Below, piece after piece: positions 24,370 through 37,019 of a stretch of DNA of 64,000 nucleotides. Made by a program: the position numbers and the translations under genes. This DNA comes from Artocarpus heterophyllus. Its lineage: Eukaryota; Streptophyta; Magnoliopsida; Rosales; Moraceae. The stretch spans positions 27,942,459 to 28,006,458 of the forward strand of contig CM046331.1 in the NCBI GenBank assembly GCA_025403435.1, written 5' to 3'. Each line of letters starts with the position of its first letter. Position 1 is the first letter of the stretch. The notes beneath the pieces were generated by a model. The model did not search any database and was not told where the DNA came from. It saw only the letters and a list, made by a program, of their open reading frames with translations.

Positions 24370-24730
24370 AGTTCGTCATTCGAAAAGAGGTGTCGGAGTC
24401 ACGCGAGGTGTAGACATCGTCGCTGGCGTCATGCGAGGAGTAGGTGCCACGCGAGTTCGTTATCGCCGTTGAAAAGAGGTATCGGAGTCACGCGAGGTGT
24501 AGACATCGTCGCTAGAGTCACGTGAGGAGTAGGTGCCGTGGCCGAAGTCATACAAGGAGCAAGCGCTGGAGTCACCCGAGTTGCAAGAGACGGTTGGTGT
24601 CGCCCAAGGTGCAAGAGACCACCGGAGTTGCGCAGGGAGGAGCGCCGGAGTCGCACAAGGTGTAGGAGATTTCGTCGGAGTCACCTGAGGTGCTAGAGAC
24701 TTCGCTAGAGTCGTGCGAGCGCAACCATGC
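24370..24730. repeat. GC-rich degenerate minisatellite with higher-order duplication
   Basis: About ten degenerate units of roughly 30 bases share the core CGGAGTCACGCGAGGTGTAG, with variants AGTCACGTGAGGAGTAG, AGTCGCACAAGGTGTAG and AGTCACCTGAGGTGCTAG. A longer block of about 95 bases beginning GAAAAGAGGTRTCGGAG is itself duplicated (about 24382 and 24474). GC content is far above the surroundings. Reading frames here are Ser/Thr/Pro-rich, but nothing recognisable is encoded. Confidence 0.75.
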
Positions 24731-27283
24731 AAGAGCCATCGTCCGAGTCGTGGCTAGCACTGCCACCTCGCCTAGATTTCGCTGACATGTCTTATTGTGC
24801 TCGCCGTCGTTGTCAAGGAAAGAAAGGGGGTGGATAGAGAAATTTGTGAACTAAGAGCGAAAGTTAAGGTAACAGAGGAAAAAGAGAAGAATAGTGGGTA
24901 AAATTATAAATTCAGTATTTGAAAAAGATTGCCTAATTCAAAACATATTATACGCTTAAATATTTTTAAAGTGTTATTTACTTACATTAAAATTGAAAAA
25001 TTTACCATTTAATGCATTTTTTTCTTTTTTATTTTGATGGTTGCTTATGGTTTTGTTTTTATAGAAACGAGAGTGTATCTTAGCCTTTATGTTATTGATG
25101 TTGGAAAAAAAAAAAGAAGCATAGTGTATAGATATCTTGCTAGAAATATTAGCATTTTAAATTCAAAAAAAAATTTAGAGAAAACACTAATATCAATGGA
25201 AATATCAAAAATTACTAATATTTGTTTTAAATTGAAATTGCAATAAGAATATGATTATAAAAATCCCATGCTCTACAACCTTTGAAAAATCAATATTTTT
25301 ATTAAATTATTTTGATATTAACCAAAACTTTTTTTGACAAACATTTCGCTGATATATATGAAACTTTTATCGAAATTTCAAAATTTATAAAGTCTCAGAA
25401 TATCGTACTAGTCACAAATTTTTTGGAAACTTTTGCTAAATATTGGGGGAATTCTTTTACATCCAAAAATATTTTGAGACTTTAGAATTAAGAAAATTTC
25501 GGTAGAAATTTTAAAAATATTAGAGAAATTTCTCTATGATACATAGCATACTTCAAAAACATATTACAAGTAACCTATTCTAAAATAGGTAAATAAATAA
25601 TTTACGTCAAAAGATATCCACAATTTTGTTTAAACTAATTCAATTAAAGTCATTATTGGTAAGAGTATTCAAAAGAAAATATTGAATTATCTAGTCTGAT
25701 ACGACCGTTCCAAATCTATGGACAAACAACATGCAAATAGTTCATATGTATCTATAGATAGTAAACACTAGACCTTTGAAGGAAAAATGTATGCATTAAT
25801 AGGATCTTTGGGAAGCTTATTTGAACCGAATCCAAATAACTGTAACAATTTAAATTTTTTAAGAAAAAACACTATAATAAAATTAATTTGAACCAAAATT
25901 TGTTAGTTCCAACCAAGTTTTTTAAAAGACTACCTGGTTTCAATTGCTTCTTTGAACAGCAATGGATTGCAGAAGTAGAGACTAGTGCACTAATCTCCTT
26001 CGTTAAGGAAAGTTTTGTGCAAAAAGACATAATCAACCTTTGAAGATGATGCTTCTCTCAAAGAGGAATTTTAAAGGTTGTAACCTTGACCTTAATTTTT
26101 CTTCAGTAGTTGAGACATCAATTTTGATTTTTTTTTTTTTGGAAATTTTATGAAGACTTGTGCTCGAAAAAAATTAATGTCCTTATCAAACATAGTTTAT
26201 TCTACAGGACAAGAAAGTCTTTTCACATAAAGATTTTGACGAGTTGTCGTTTTTGTGTCCTTGTAAAAAAGACAAAATAATCTCAATATTTTAAAAACTG
26301 GTGAACAAACTAACGCATTTCAATTAAATAAAAACAAGTTTTATCATTGTAGTAGTTTTTTCTTAGGTATTATTTCTGCATTATAATTGACGTGCGTCTC
26401 GCTCACACTAATAGCTGATTTTGATAGATACTGCTTCCAATTGTAGCTCATAACATTTCTCTTCATTATTGATTTTAGGGATATTTATTTTTTTAGGTTA
26501 CTTTAAAAATATTATTTTTGATTTTTTATCTCATCAAATCTATATCTTTATATTATACTTAATATATAAATTTATACCTTACCTTAATTAATAGTTGATT
26601 TTGAACTTTAAAATAACCAAATTATCTTCAAGTAAGAGAGAAAAAATTTAAAACTTCAAAAAATAAAAAGAAAACAAAAATAAAAACACACGAAATACCT
26701 ATTTTTGAAGGCAAAAACTTAGTATAAAGCTTTTTTAAGTTTTTAAAGTTATCTTATTTTTTAATTTGAAGGTGTTTTGGGTAATTTATTAGGTTAAAAT
26801 TAAAGATTGATTAGAAAAATATATAAATTTATGTATTAAATTTAATCTGGAGATATAAATTCTATAAAATCAAAACCGAAAGTATTTTATTTAAATAAAC
26901 TTAAAATATAATATATAAAAAGGTAAATAACCCTTGATCCTAACCGACAAAATGTTAAAAATTAGACACGCTTGTATTTTGTCGTGCTCCACCCAACAAA
27001 GCAAATTTTATAAAATGAGGATTCTGAAGATACCAGAATAAAAACGACAAACAAATTAAAACATGTCCAAGGGCGTGGTCTTAAATGATAATAATCTATT
27101 GTGGTAGTCTAAAAATAGAAAGTTCAGCAAAATACATGAGACCAATGTTTTCAATGAAAAGGTAAGATTTTTTTTTCTTATGAGAAAAAAAGACAAGTTT
27201 GGCCTTTAAAAAAGGACATAAATAATCAAATTGTATTAGAATCATAGCATACTAAGAAAAGTGAGATAATTTATCTAAATCAT

Positions 27284-27410
27284 AGGGTGTTTGAAAACTA
27301 CAGTTGAAACTACAATTCCCTGTTTAAACCAATTTTGTTATAGTATTTTCTTTGATAAAATTTAGATTGTTACAATCTTTTCAGTTCCAACTAAGTTTAT
27401 AAACATCCCA
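27284..27410. mobile_element. MITE-like copy, CATGCTACAGTA-related
   Basis: The left end AGGGTGTTTGAAAAC and right end AAGTTTATAAACATCCC are imperfect inverted repeats of the GGGTGTTTG/CAAACACCC kind. The interior contains ACTACAGTTGAAACTACA and TTCAGTTCCAACTAAG, as in other family members. Confidence 0.4.
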
Positions 27411-28482
27411 TTAATAAAGATTTTACAGCTTATAACAGTGATCTACCAATAGATTTTCCTCTGTTACATCAATTCTTAAACACCTCTGCCCTGACCTGAC
27501 CTGAGTTTGAATTGGAGTTGTTGCTATACTTGGATAGTATTAAAGATTTTTCCAAAAGGTTAGAAGAAAAAAAAAAAAACTATTTATTAGAGTCACATTT
27601 ATTTAGCTTCACTAGCACAGTCATCTATCTTTGCTATACTGATGGCAGTTTTTTTTTTTTTTTTTTTTAATATTGTTGTGCAGAAGATAGGCCTTAGTCC
27701 ACCCTATCCTCAATTACTGTCCACCATAAATAAATTCACAGTTGTAAATGCTAAACCAATTTCTGAAAATAATTTATTTGCATTTACTATTCTTGTCAAC
27801 TTTAAGCACCAAGAACTGGAAAAATAAATAAAATAAAATAAAATAAAAATTGAATGCTCTTCAGAAAACGAGAGAGAAAATCACTAGGTATGTATGCCTG
27901 AAGAATTTCAGGTCATATCTTCACAATGACCTCTTGAAAAAAGGTAAATGCAAAATAAAAGCTTGTCAAGCAAAAACAAACACAACCCCCCAACATGCCC
28001 ATAACTCAAAAAGCACTCAAAGATTTTTTTTTTTTTTTTTTTTGGTTCCACCAAACCAAACAATGGCCCCTCTTGATATACTTGCCATTCAAGACTTTGA
28101 AAAGACAATCAATAAATGATTACTTAAATTTGACATGAAAAGACCCATGATTCTTTGAGCCCCAAACCATACTGTAGGCTTTAATCCAGCAGTGAGAAGA
28201 ATACAGAAAACTTGCACAAGACATGATGCAAAACATTTAAGTTCATGAGCTAGGATATTAAAGGACAAACAAAACAAAAAAGAAAAGAAAAGAAAAGAAA
28301 AGTAGTCAAGCAATGTTGATACAAGTTAATGCACATGAATACTGTGAACTATAACACCACCACCCAATACTTCACCAAGGCAAAAAGCTTTAAGCTTTTT
28401 TGTTCACTTCAGATAAAGAACCTATGGTAAAGAATTCAAGTGACTTGTGAGTGAAACACACTAAAGACTAAAAGCACCAAAA

Positions 28483-28986
28483 ATGTCCCAAATTAAAACA
28501 ACACCCAAACCAACCTTTATTCTTCCACAAGCCTCCTCAACCACCACTACCACCACCACCACTACAAGCAAACAAAAAATGCATAAACCAAGAACCATTT
28601 CCACAGCTGAAGCTGAGAAAATGGCTCCCTACAATAATCCTCTACAAATAGGAACAAGAGGCACATTTGGTTTCCTAGTCATGAAGGAAATCGAGTACTT
28701 CAATCAGCTCGAGTTGAGCGGCAGAGAAGATTTCTCGAAGGAGAAGCCATGGTCACGTGTCATGGATATGGAGGCTTCTTCAAGCCCTAGTCGTGCTCCA
28801 AGCCCCACCTATGGATCAGCTTTGGCAACTCAAAAGAAGAAGAAGAACAAGAAGAGAGGAGGAAACACACTCCTACCAAGCATGTGTTCGATGGTGGAAG
28901 TTTTGGGCAACTACAGTAGGTCGGTTGGGGTTTCAGGTTTCGGTTACAGGAATTTGAAAACAGATGTGAAGAATTTGCAGGCTTAG
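28483..28986 (+). CDS. Uncharacterised plant protein with a GTRGT..E.EYF motif
   Basis: The intronless ORF encodes 167 residues. I do not recognise a functional family. Residues about 10-45 are low complexity, with a nine-Thr run encoded by ACC/ACT triplets. The central segment LQIGTRGTFGFLVMKEIEYF is the conserved part; segments of this kind recur in small plant proteins of unknown role. A Ser/Pro patch (SSSPSRAPSPTYGSA) and a Lys-rich stretch (KKKKNKKR) follow, suggesting nuclear localisation. The C-terminal third contains LLPSMCSMVEVL. No signal peptide or membrane segment is visible. The ORF is convergent with the next gene and their stop codons overlap by three bases within a four-base CDS overlap. 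A later ATG (HKPRTIS.. region) is an alternative start. The extent of the conserved segment and the composition support a real gene. Confidence 0.65.
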   Translation: MSQIKTTPKPTFILPQASSTTTTTTTTTSKQKMHKPRTISTAEAEKMAPYNNPLQIGTRGTFGFLVMKEIEYFNQLELSGREDFSKEKPWSRVMDMEASSSPSRAPSPTYGSALATQKKKKNKKRGGNTLLPSMCSMVEVLGNYSRSVGVSGFGYRNLKTDVKNLQA

Positions 28987-29480
28987 ACAATGCTTTCTGA
29001 GAGCTTCGAGAAGCCTAACTTCCTCAACCTGCTTGTTATGGGGCTAGTCCAAGCTCTATTGGTATTATCCGAGTTTCCACACTTTATATCCACAACTTCA
29101 ACAATGTTGATAGGCCCTTTTTTGTCAGTTTTTTCCCTACTAGGAGTTCTATCTAGAGATATGTTATCAGAGCCAAGCATTGGGATTAAATGTGTATTCT
29201 TGGAATACCCTTTTGTTTTCCGGGCGTAATCCAGGTTCCCGTGATTGCTAGTTCTATCGCTGCTGGCTTCTTCAGAAGTTTCCCTTGGCTGTGGTAGTCT
29301 TATTGGAGTGGAAGGAACAGGTTGAGGTTTATATCTGGAAGATGACGATGATGATGAAGGCTTCTGAGATTGGGCTTTCATGGACTCCAATTCCCTTGTC
29401 ATGAGAGAACTGATTGTGCCTGTGGTCCCTACCCTGATGGATCCTCCACCACCCTTAATGGCTTCCAATGACTGAACCAT
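28983..29480 (-). CDS. Uncharacterised plant protein with a GTTGT..RELE motif
   Basis: The intronless ORF encodes 165 residues on the opposite strand to its neighbour. The N-terminus MVQSLEAIKGGGG is followed by SIRVGTTGTISSLMTRELES, which aligns with LQIGTRGTFGFLVMKEIEYF of the convergent gene (shared G-T-x-G-T, L, E-[IL]-E). Next comes a Ser run (SSSSSSSR) and a Pro-rich stretch, then a polar region. The C-terminal part is KKGPINIVEVVDIKCGN and ITSRLRKLGFSKLSESIV. Function is unknown; small size, low complexity and lack of membrane segments suggest a soluble or nuclear protein. The GA-rich (on this strand) stretch at about 30515-30552 could lie in the 5' leader or promoter. Confidence 0.65.
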   Translation of the reverse strand: MVQSLEAIKGGGGSIRVGTTGTISSLMTRELESMKAQSQKPSSSSSSSRYKPQPVPSTPIRLPQPRETSEEASSDRTSNHGNLDYARKTKGYSKNTHLIPMLGSDNISLDRTPSREKTDKKGPINIVEVVDIKCGNSDNTNRAWTSPITSRLRKLGFSKLSESIV

Positions 29481-32400
29481 GTTTTTCTTTTGGCCTCAGG
29501 TGGAATGTAAAAATGTCCTTGCAGATTCTTTTGGCAGGGATTTTTTTTCCTTCCTCAGCAAACACTTGTTGTTGAGAAGAGAAAAGAAGAGAAGTTGTAA
29601 TCAAACCACAGTTCAAGAGCCTGACAAGCAACATCACCACTAGTCAGTGCTTTGAGATCATTGGATGCAGAAAAAGGTACACATATGACATCTAGCAGTA
29701 AATCAAGGTTTTTTTTTTTTTTTTTTGACTTGTAGAAGGGAATTAGTGCTTTGTTAATCAAATTTGTGCAATTAGAAAGTTAAAGATATTGACATTACAA
29801 AAGAAATTTCAAAAGGGTTTATTCCATTCAATTCCAAAAAATATGGTATGTATTAATTAAACCAGATAAAAGTAAGTGGTAAAGAGACAAACACAGAGAA
29901 CTAGCCATTTTATAGTGAAACTAGGAAACTAAAAACGTTATGTCAAATGAAAAATGCGCTAGAAGGACTCCTGCAATTAATCCATTGAATTGCAAAAAAA
30001 CCCCATTTTTCATTGGTGAAAACGGCAACAACGTTTTCCTAATATCTGAAATTTTCTGGAGAACTCCGCCAAAAAGAAAAGAAAAGAAAAGAAATGTATT
30101 GTCCAATGCATTAAATCATAGAATAAAGGATCTGGAAATTAAGAAGAAAACATAAGATGGATATGAAGTATCAATTTTGATTAATAGACAACTAGAACCT
30201 TGTCAAATGTACTACAGATAATGAGAACATTAATAGATCTAAAACAAAATAACAAATACATTAATTAGATAATAGAAAAATGAGATTAAAGCCATACCCA
30301 CAAGCAAGCAAGAGAAGTTATATAAAAATCTGAACTCAGCAAAGATTTAACGTAGTAAAATAAACAGACCCAGATTGCAGAAAGTTCTAAAACCGAGAGA
30401 TCTTTGGTTTTCTTTCCTTGAAAAGTTCAAATCTTTCGCATGGAAGTCAATAATGTCACCTTCAAGAAAGATGATAAGTGATCAGTGATGAATAAAACTG
30501 ATCTTCCTTCTCACGCTCTTCTTTCTCTCTCTTTCTCTCCCTCTCTCTTTCTTGTTTGCTTATATGCACTGTGTCAGACACTCAACACAGATCCCAAAAC
30601 AGTGGATATGAATCCAAATCAAATGAATCATTATTTTGATTTATATGAATGGTGGGTTGGGGTTGTTTTTGGGTTAGATTAACAATAATGGTCTTGCATG
30701 ATTTTTCTTGGCTGGTTTATCAATAATCAAATACACGTTTGCCATGTAATCCAAGTTTTGCTTTTGCTTTTTTTTTTTTTTTTTTTTTTTTTTTTTGAAA
30801 GGGATATGAGTTTTGCTTTACATTGCCTCTACCAAACTTACCGTTATTTGTTACTTTTTCTTTTCTTTTCTGCTGAGTGCATTGCTTGATGAAAACTCAG
30901 AACAATACTGAGCGACAGGGCGAGTATCACACAGTATTGGGTAAATTGATTAAAGGACCAAATCTAAAATAAACTTAAAAGATTAAGTATCAAAATAAGA
31001 CTTTTAAAATGTTAAATCGGGACTAAAAATAAACGTCAAAGCTCATTTGCTAAATTACCCCAAAATCAAACAATACTGGGCGAGTATGATACAGTCTTTT
31101 AATAGTTAAATATGTCAAAATGATATTAAATTGGAAAAAACTGTTTTTGATAAAACTCTAAGAAAATTATTCACGGTGTACTTTGTAAAACTATTAGGAC
31201 TGATAAAGTTATTTTTTTTTTAAATTTAATAGTCAAACAATAAATAACTGTTATTGAGTGTCTCTTTTAGTTCTTACAAAAGAAATTGCCAAAACTTTAT
31301 GAAACTCTCACCTGCTATTAGCATAACAATTTTTTGAATAATTTTTATAGCAGGAAAAAATAAATTTATAAATAAATATCTATTATTTAGCCGTTAAAAG
31401 ATCTAAAAAAAATAATTTTAAGTAAATATGATAGTTATAAATAAAATTTCTACAGACAAAGACATGCACGAAAGATTGGTTTTTCTAATCCTTAGCGGCT
31501 CAGGGAAGTCTCCTATCTAACTCATAAAGTCAAGATAACAATAAATGTCGTTGAAATTGAGCAACGAGATAGCCGGCTTGTAGTGTTTTGACTATTGAAA
31601 CTGTCACCATGCATTTTACAACACCATTTATATAATAAAATTATTATTGTATAAAATTTTTATATTTGACAATATAAAATTATCATATATTATAAATAAA
31701 ATTATTTTAATTTTTAATTTTTACTGTATAACCAAACACATCCTCAATTTTAATGCTTAGTTACTATAATAGAAAATGAATCTCGTCATGGGTACTTAAA
31801 AATTGAAGAATAATAAGGACAATCTAAAAACTTTTTAAGATTTATACATGATGATGGGACTTTGCTGATGATGATATGCAAACCAACTATTCTCTTTGGA
31901 GAATCACGTATTCCTTATAGGTTTATTTTTACAGGATGATTATATAACTACATGTACCTTTTTTTCCTCAATTTCATCTTCTATTTTTTAAAAAACACAA
32001 TTTGTTGCTTGATATTTGAGATATTTCTTTCAAATTTCTCCCTACACATTATTCTGGGACAAAACAAGTTGACAAAAAGACCACTATGACCTCACTACAC
32101 TACATGTCATTTGGGAAATAAATTGAGACTAAAAACACTATAACAATTTAAATTTTATAAGATAAAACAATGTAGCAAACGTTAGTTAAAATTGTATTTT
32201 ATAATTTCAATTGAAGATCCAAATGCCCTATAAAATTGCGCGTTGTAAATTGTGATATGAATGCGCTAGCTTTTGATTCATCAACTTTAACATCAAGTGA
32301 AACAGCCTTCTGGTGCAAACGCTAATGAGGAGTCTCTTTGTCCCTTTTGAAAAATTTTGCTTTTTTTTTTTTTTTTTTTTTTGTGGTAGCGATATGGTTT

Positions 32401-32741
32401 CTCTATTTGAGAGTAAAATTTTTTAGGCAAATTGTTTGTTAGATTTTTATTTATTGATTATTTTTTTCCCTGGTGTTGATTTCGTAGAATTCACTTTTTC
32501 CCTTCTTTGTTTATGTCTTTTTTTTTTTTGGGTTCGTTTAAGAAATTTTGTATGGGTGTCTGCTTTGTGCTTGTTACTATTTCTATTAGAGTTCTGTTGC
32601 TTTTAATCAAAGAAATGAAAATGAAAATTTAGAGAATGGGGCCATTGGGTCTCCTGAGCTGACCTAGTAAGTAAAAAAAAAAAAAGAAAGAGCTATTTTC
32701 TTTAGCATTTAATTTTTTTCATTGTAGATTGTCTTTGTTTC

Positions 32742-32772
<31 letters not shown>

Positions 32773-34726
32773 AAAAAAGACTAAGTGTATGATGTTTTGC
32801 CTAGTGGCTAAAGGGCTTACAAATAATGAAAACATTATATTCATCTTTCTAGGAAGGCGCTTTCATTTTTTAATGATGCACAAAATAATACTAGGACAAC
32901 AACTTTAATCCAATTTTTTTTCAACTCCTGGGTTGCCATTCTTTAATAATTCGATGTTTAAAAGATTGTTATATTAATTAATTATAAAAGATTGCACTTG
33001 TCAATGAAAAAATTACAATTTCAAAGTTAGTACAAAATATATATTAGAATCGGTGTTTCTAGCATTATTAAACACAAAGTGGTTGCGAACCTTGTTGAGA
33101 GCCCAAGTTTAGAACAAGACCTTTGGGAGAGCTCTAAGCCATGTAGAGGTTACTATATTAACTGCAAAAGCTCAACCATCCTCAGGATTGGAAAGTTCAA
33201 AGTATGTTTGACACCATTTCCAAATAATGTTACTTGCGACACAATATTGGTTGAACTACAAGAAGTGATGGGGAAGGGGATGTTGGCGTCGACATCCAAT
33301 AGAGGGATGAGCCATGTGAAAGGATGAGATTGGCTTTGGCTTTGTATGAGGGTAGGAGGCCGACGTCGATATCACATGAAGGGAGAAGACCGCCGTCAAG
33401 ATGATCAGACAAAGGGAGGACATTGGCGTCAACCTTGCGCGGATGGAGAAGATTGGCACGGCCACACATAGGAAGGATAACAAAGTGAAGGCGACGTGCA
33501 ACGAGGAGATGATGATGCCAACGACGAGACGATAGGAGAGGGAGAGAAGAAAAGTAAAATGAGAAATAGATGAAATCCTATATATATAGAGACGAAGGCA
33601 CCCTAACTTTTTTTCCCACCTATATAATACACATATTCATAAGTTATAGACTCAAAAAAATTACTAAAATTTCAACAAAACCTTTCCTAAAAAGTTAAAT
33701 ATATAGAATTTTATACATTATAAGGTATTAACCCATTTAACAAAAAAATCCTAACTCCGTCACTATCTATATATATATATATATATATGCATTATCTTTC
33801 TACGTTATTTTAGCATAATATTCCACAAACCCAAAATTAAAGAACTGAGTTAGGTGGACAGATTCTTTATTTTCAATTACCTTCCCAAGATTGCTCTCCA
33901 AGTCATCCTAAACAGCATGTAAGTTAGGCCCACCTCATAATTCATACCAGGAGAAAGAGAATATAATTGTTATTCATCTGGACGAGGTCCTGAGAAAACA
34001 GGACATATGGCTCAAGAGGAAGAACAGAATTAAAAAGCGGGCCTGCCAAAAGGCCCACATGAATTTTTCATGAGACACCCAAAGTGGTGCTCCCTCTTTC
34101 ATTCTCAGCTCTAATAAATCTTGATTGCAACTCTCCAACCAACTAAAATATTCTGCCCTATGCCCTCTTACAAAATCTTATTTATAGCAAACATACCCCT
34201 GCCCCCTTGGACACATTGGCAATAGCAACGAGTGGAAAAGGCTTAAACTAGACTTGCCATTGAGCCCACACACAGGCGGTGTATATTGGCACAAAGGCCC
34301 CAAAATGTGACTTTAGGGATTCAAACTTTGAAGAGATGAAAAGAAGAGTTATAGCAAAGACGTCCTCACCACTACATCATATCTTTTAGTGGTTATAACA
34401 AACATACTTGGAAGAGCAACTTTACAACTTTTATTGTTCCTAACAATTTTTTTTTGAACTTGAAATAAAGAGATTCGAACTCATCACTATGTTAGAAAGA
34501 TATAATAACAAAAAAAATTTAGTTATTATATATTTTCCAATGTTATTGCAACATAGAATAAATTTTCATGTTACACCTTTTATATCTCACAACACTTTTT
34601 AATTTTATTGTTATATAAAATATATATCAAGTTATTCCTTTTACCATTGTTTATATAAAATAAATTTCAAGTTTTTCCTTTTACTTCTCAATGTTGCAGT
34701 GTAATGCAGCCTGGGAAAGATGGAAA

Positions 34727-34834
34727 GCAAAGGCCTCGTTTGGTTTTGTTGTAAAAATTTTTAAAAATATTTTTATCTACTTTTTGAGGCAAAAATTTCA
34801 AAAACACTCTTAATAATACTACTAAACGGGCCCA
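34727..34834. mobile_element. Small inverted-repeat element, CCGTTTGG family
   Basis: The left end GGCCTCGTTTGGTTTTG and right end ACTACTAAACGGGCCC are imperfect inverted repeats. The core contains AAAATTTTTAAAAATATTTTT and AAAAACACTCTTAAT, matching the two elements in the F-box pseudogene. Confidence 0.4.
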
Positions 34835-35629
34835 AACTCTTTAACATGTTTTCTCAAAACAAACAATGAACTGTAACAAAATGACAACCTTTTTATTTTG
34901 GCTATGCCCCTCAATGAAAAGCATAAAGAATCATTTCTTAAACACTCATTTTTATCCATTCTCCCAATCTAAAGAGACATAATTTTAAGATAATGTCAAA
35001 AAAAAAAAGTCAAGGGCCACATTTTTTTTTGTTTTGTCAAATATTTATTCCCCAATAGCATGAACATGATTCTACGTGTCTTATTAATTTAATGAACTTT
35101 TTTTTGGAGCAATTTGGTCAGGAATCAAAAGTTTTAAATATTTTATAGGACTTCTATCACCATCACCAATTCTCTCTCTCTCTAATTCCAACCCTTAACA
35201 AACACACACCCACCGTTTGCTTATTTTTCAAATTTCAGTGGCCAATCCTCCATGCGCTGCCCTACTATGTTCATGGGGTCCTCTCACCCCTTTTCATAAT
35301 TTCATATGATTGGCCTCCCATGTTCCTCTTTAAAATATTCATCAAAAAATAAAAAGCCATTTAAAATCATACAGATAAACGGTTGGGATCAAAGCATCCC
35401 AAACCTTTCCCCTCCCCAACACAATTGAGAGAACAAGAGAAAAAACTATGAAGAATGCTAAAATACATTACTAATGTAAAGCACCGTTATTAATAAAAAA
35501 GTGGATTCTATACTGCAGGACTCACTTTTTATCGTAGATGGTGTTTGATGCTACCGATGTATCATAGCAATGCCCAAAAACTATACTTGAACCAGTTTGT
35601 TTGTTTGTTTTTTCTTTTAAATTATAACA

Positions 35630-35781
35630 GTTGTTTGTCGTATCAGTCGAAACCGACAATAAACAATGTGAAGCTTTAAACAGTTGTAGTAAAAAGTAAA
35701 AAGTTGTTACAGTATAAAATCCTCATATGTTACCGTTTTTAAACCAATATTTTTAGTTTAACTACTCTTCCAAACACCCTA
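35630..35781. mobile_element. MITE, CATGCTACAGTA family
   Basis: The right end ACTCTTCCAAACACCCT and the interior AGTAAAAAGTTGTTACAGTA match other copies. The left end GTTGTTTGTCGTATC is diverged. The element is about 150 bp and non-coding. Confidence 0.5.
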
Positions 35782-36232
35782 ATAGTATTACCTATAAATA
35801 ATAATATTTATACATACGTTAATACTAAATTAACATGTATTACTCCTACAAAACCATTTTTTAATGATACAAAAACCAAAGATTAAATGCTGGTCCGGGG
35901 TAGAAGATGTGGTCAAAAGATGTGTCTAAGGGTACGGGTTGGAGAAGGAGGATAAAACCATTAGTATCTTGGGAGAAATCTCATTTTCTTATTAAGAAAG
36001 TTTTATTAAGAAGGGAACTGTACCAAGTCTAATTAATTTAGGGGAATAGAAAGAGCATTTGAAGGAAATTTCATTTTTCCAGCTTTACCCTTTTCGACGA
36101 CATTGCTTTCTTCTTTTCCCGGTATAATGAAGAAACATAAATTGATTAGCAGAACTAAATAACATTGTATGCAGAGAAGCCAAACAAATCAATTAGTTAA
36201 AAAAGAATTAACTAGATAACAAATATCTTACT

Positions 36233-36393
36233 GGACATTTGGAAGAACGGTTAGAGCCAATAATTTTGATTTGAGAATTTTAACATGTAAAAGTTTTATA
36301 CTGTAATAATTTTTTACTTTTTACTGTAGTATGTGAAAGTTTTACACTATCACCGTTGTAATTAATGATTCCAACAATTCTTCTAAATGACCT
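36233..36393. mobile_element. MITE, CATGCTACAGTA family
   Basis: The left end is GGACATTTGGAAGAACGG and the right end CAATTCTTCTAAATGACC. The interior has AACATGTAAAAGTTTTATAC, TTTTACTGTAGTATGTGAAA and a T-rich spacer. It lies 240 bases from another copy. Confidence 0.5.
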
Positions 36394-36635
36394 TACTTCC
36401 TAAACAATGTGCTAGTGTGTGGCACAACAACGAGGGGCATAGTCGGAGGTCAAATGCAAAGAGAGATGGAAATGCAACAAGAGCAAGAAACACAAAGTTG
36501 TGGAGACAAACATTTTTTTTAAGAGAGAATAAGGCAAAAGGGGTGGGAGATAGAGGAAGAGTCAACTACTATGTTTAGGTTTTGGAAGAATGAAAATTAA
36601 TATAAAGGTGTTTTTGCCTTTTTAAATATTTTAGT

Positions 36636-36787
36636 GATCGTTTGGTATCTCAGTTGATTTCAATCAATAAATAATGTACAACTCTTAGCCGCTACAGTAA
36701 AAAGCAAAAAGTTGTTACAATGTAAAACTCTCAATGTTATAGTTTTCTAACCAACATTTTTAGTTCCAACCACTCTTCTAAACACCA
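36636..36787. mobile_element. MITE, CATGCTACAGTA family
   Basis: The left end is GATCGTTTGGTATCTCAG and the right end CACTCTTCTAAACACCAT. The interior reads CGCTACAGTAAAAAGC, then GTTGTTACAATGTAAAAC. Confidence 0.55.
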
Positions 36788-37019
36788 TATTAGTCACTTG
36801 ATACTAGATCAATGCGGCAATTTGTCTATTTTAAAAGAGATAGGCCATTTATTGGAAAATAGATATATAAAAGGCAATTTACAAGAATGCCCTCTAAAAG
36901 AGCACCTTTTCAAGATTGTCCTTCTAAAAGATTCTTTGCAAAACTACCCTTGTAATAAAAAAGATGATTTATTAAAAGTTCAAGTTACTCTTTTTTTGAA
37001 ATGTAACTTATTAGGTTTC

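Larger units (their letters stand above)
22203..28482. other. Gene-free interval downstream of the LTD promoter
   Basis: About 6.3 kb contains no recognised gene. It holds a 71-bp tandem duplication (22616-22757), a (TA)n run near 22917-22943, a GC-rich minisatellite (24370-24730), three TTTAAAATTTATTAG-type repeats at about 24117-24205, a MITE-like copy at 27284-27410 and long T tracts at 27650-27668 and 28025-28043. The remainder is AT-rich. Confidence 0.5.

Noticed and set aside
24429..24766. Overlapping Pro/Thr/Ala-rich frames on the minus strand
   Set aside because: They are products of the GC-rich minisatellite read in three frames; no frame is favoured and no domain is present.
32795..32870. 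GCCTAGTGGCTAAAGGGCTT resembling a tRNA/SINE box A
   Set aside because: No box B, tail or target duplication could be located.
33079..33327. 82-codon frame with regularly placed cysteines (PCRGYYINCKSS..FKVCLTPF..VTC)
   Set aside because: The Cys spacing faintly recalls the C-terminus of T2-type ribonucleases, but no catalytic histidine motifs or upstream exons are visible, and the right half runs into a repetitive GC-rich island. Too weak to call.
34450..34560. GAGTTCGAATCTC on the minus strand, a perfect-looking tRNA box B
   Set aside because: No box A at the right distance and no cloverleaf; at most a SINE relic. No true tRNA gene was found in the window.
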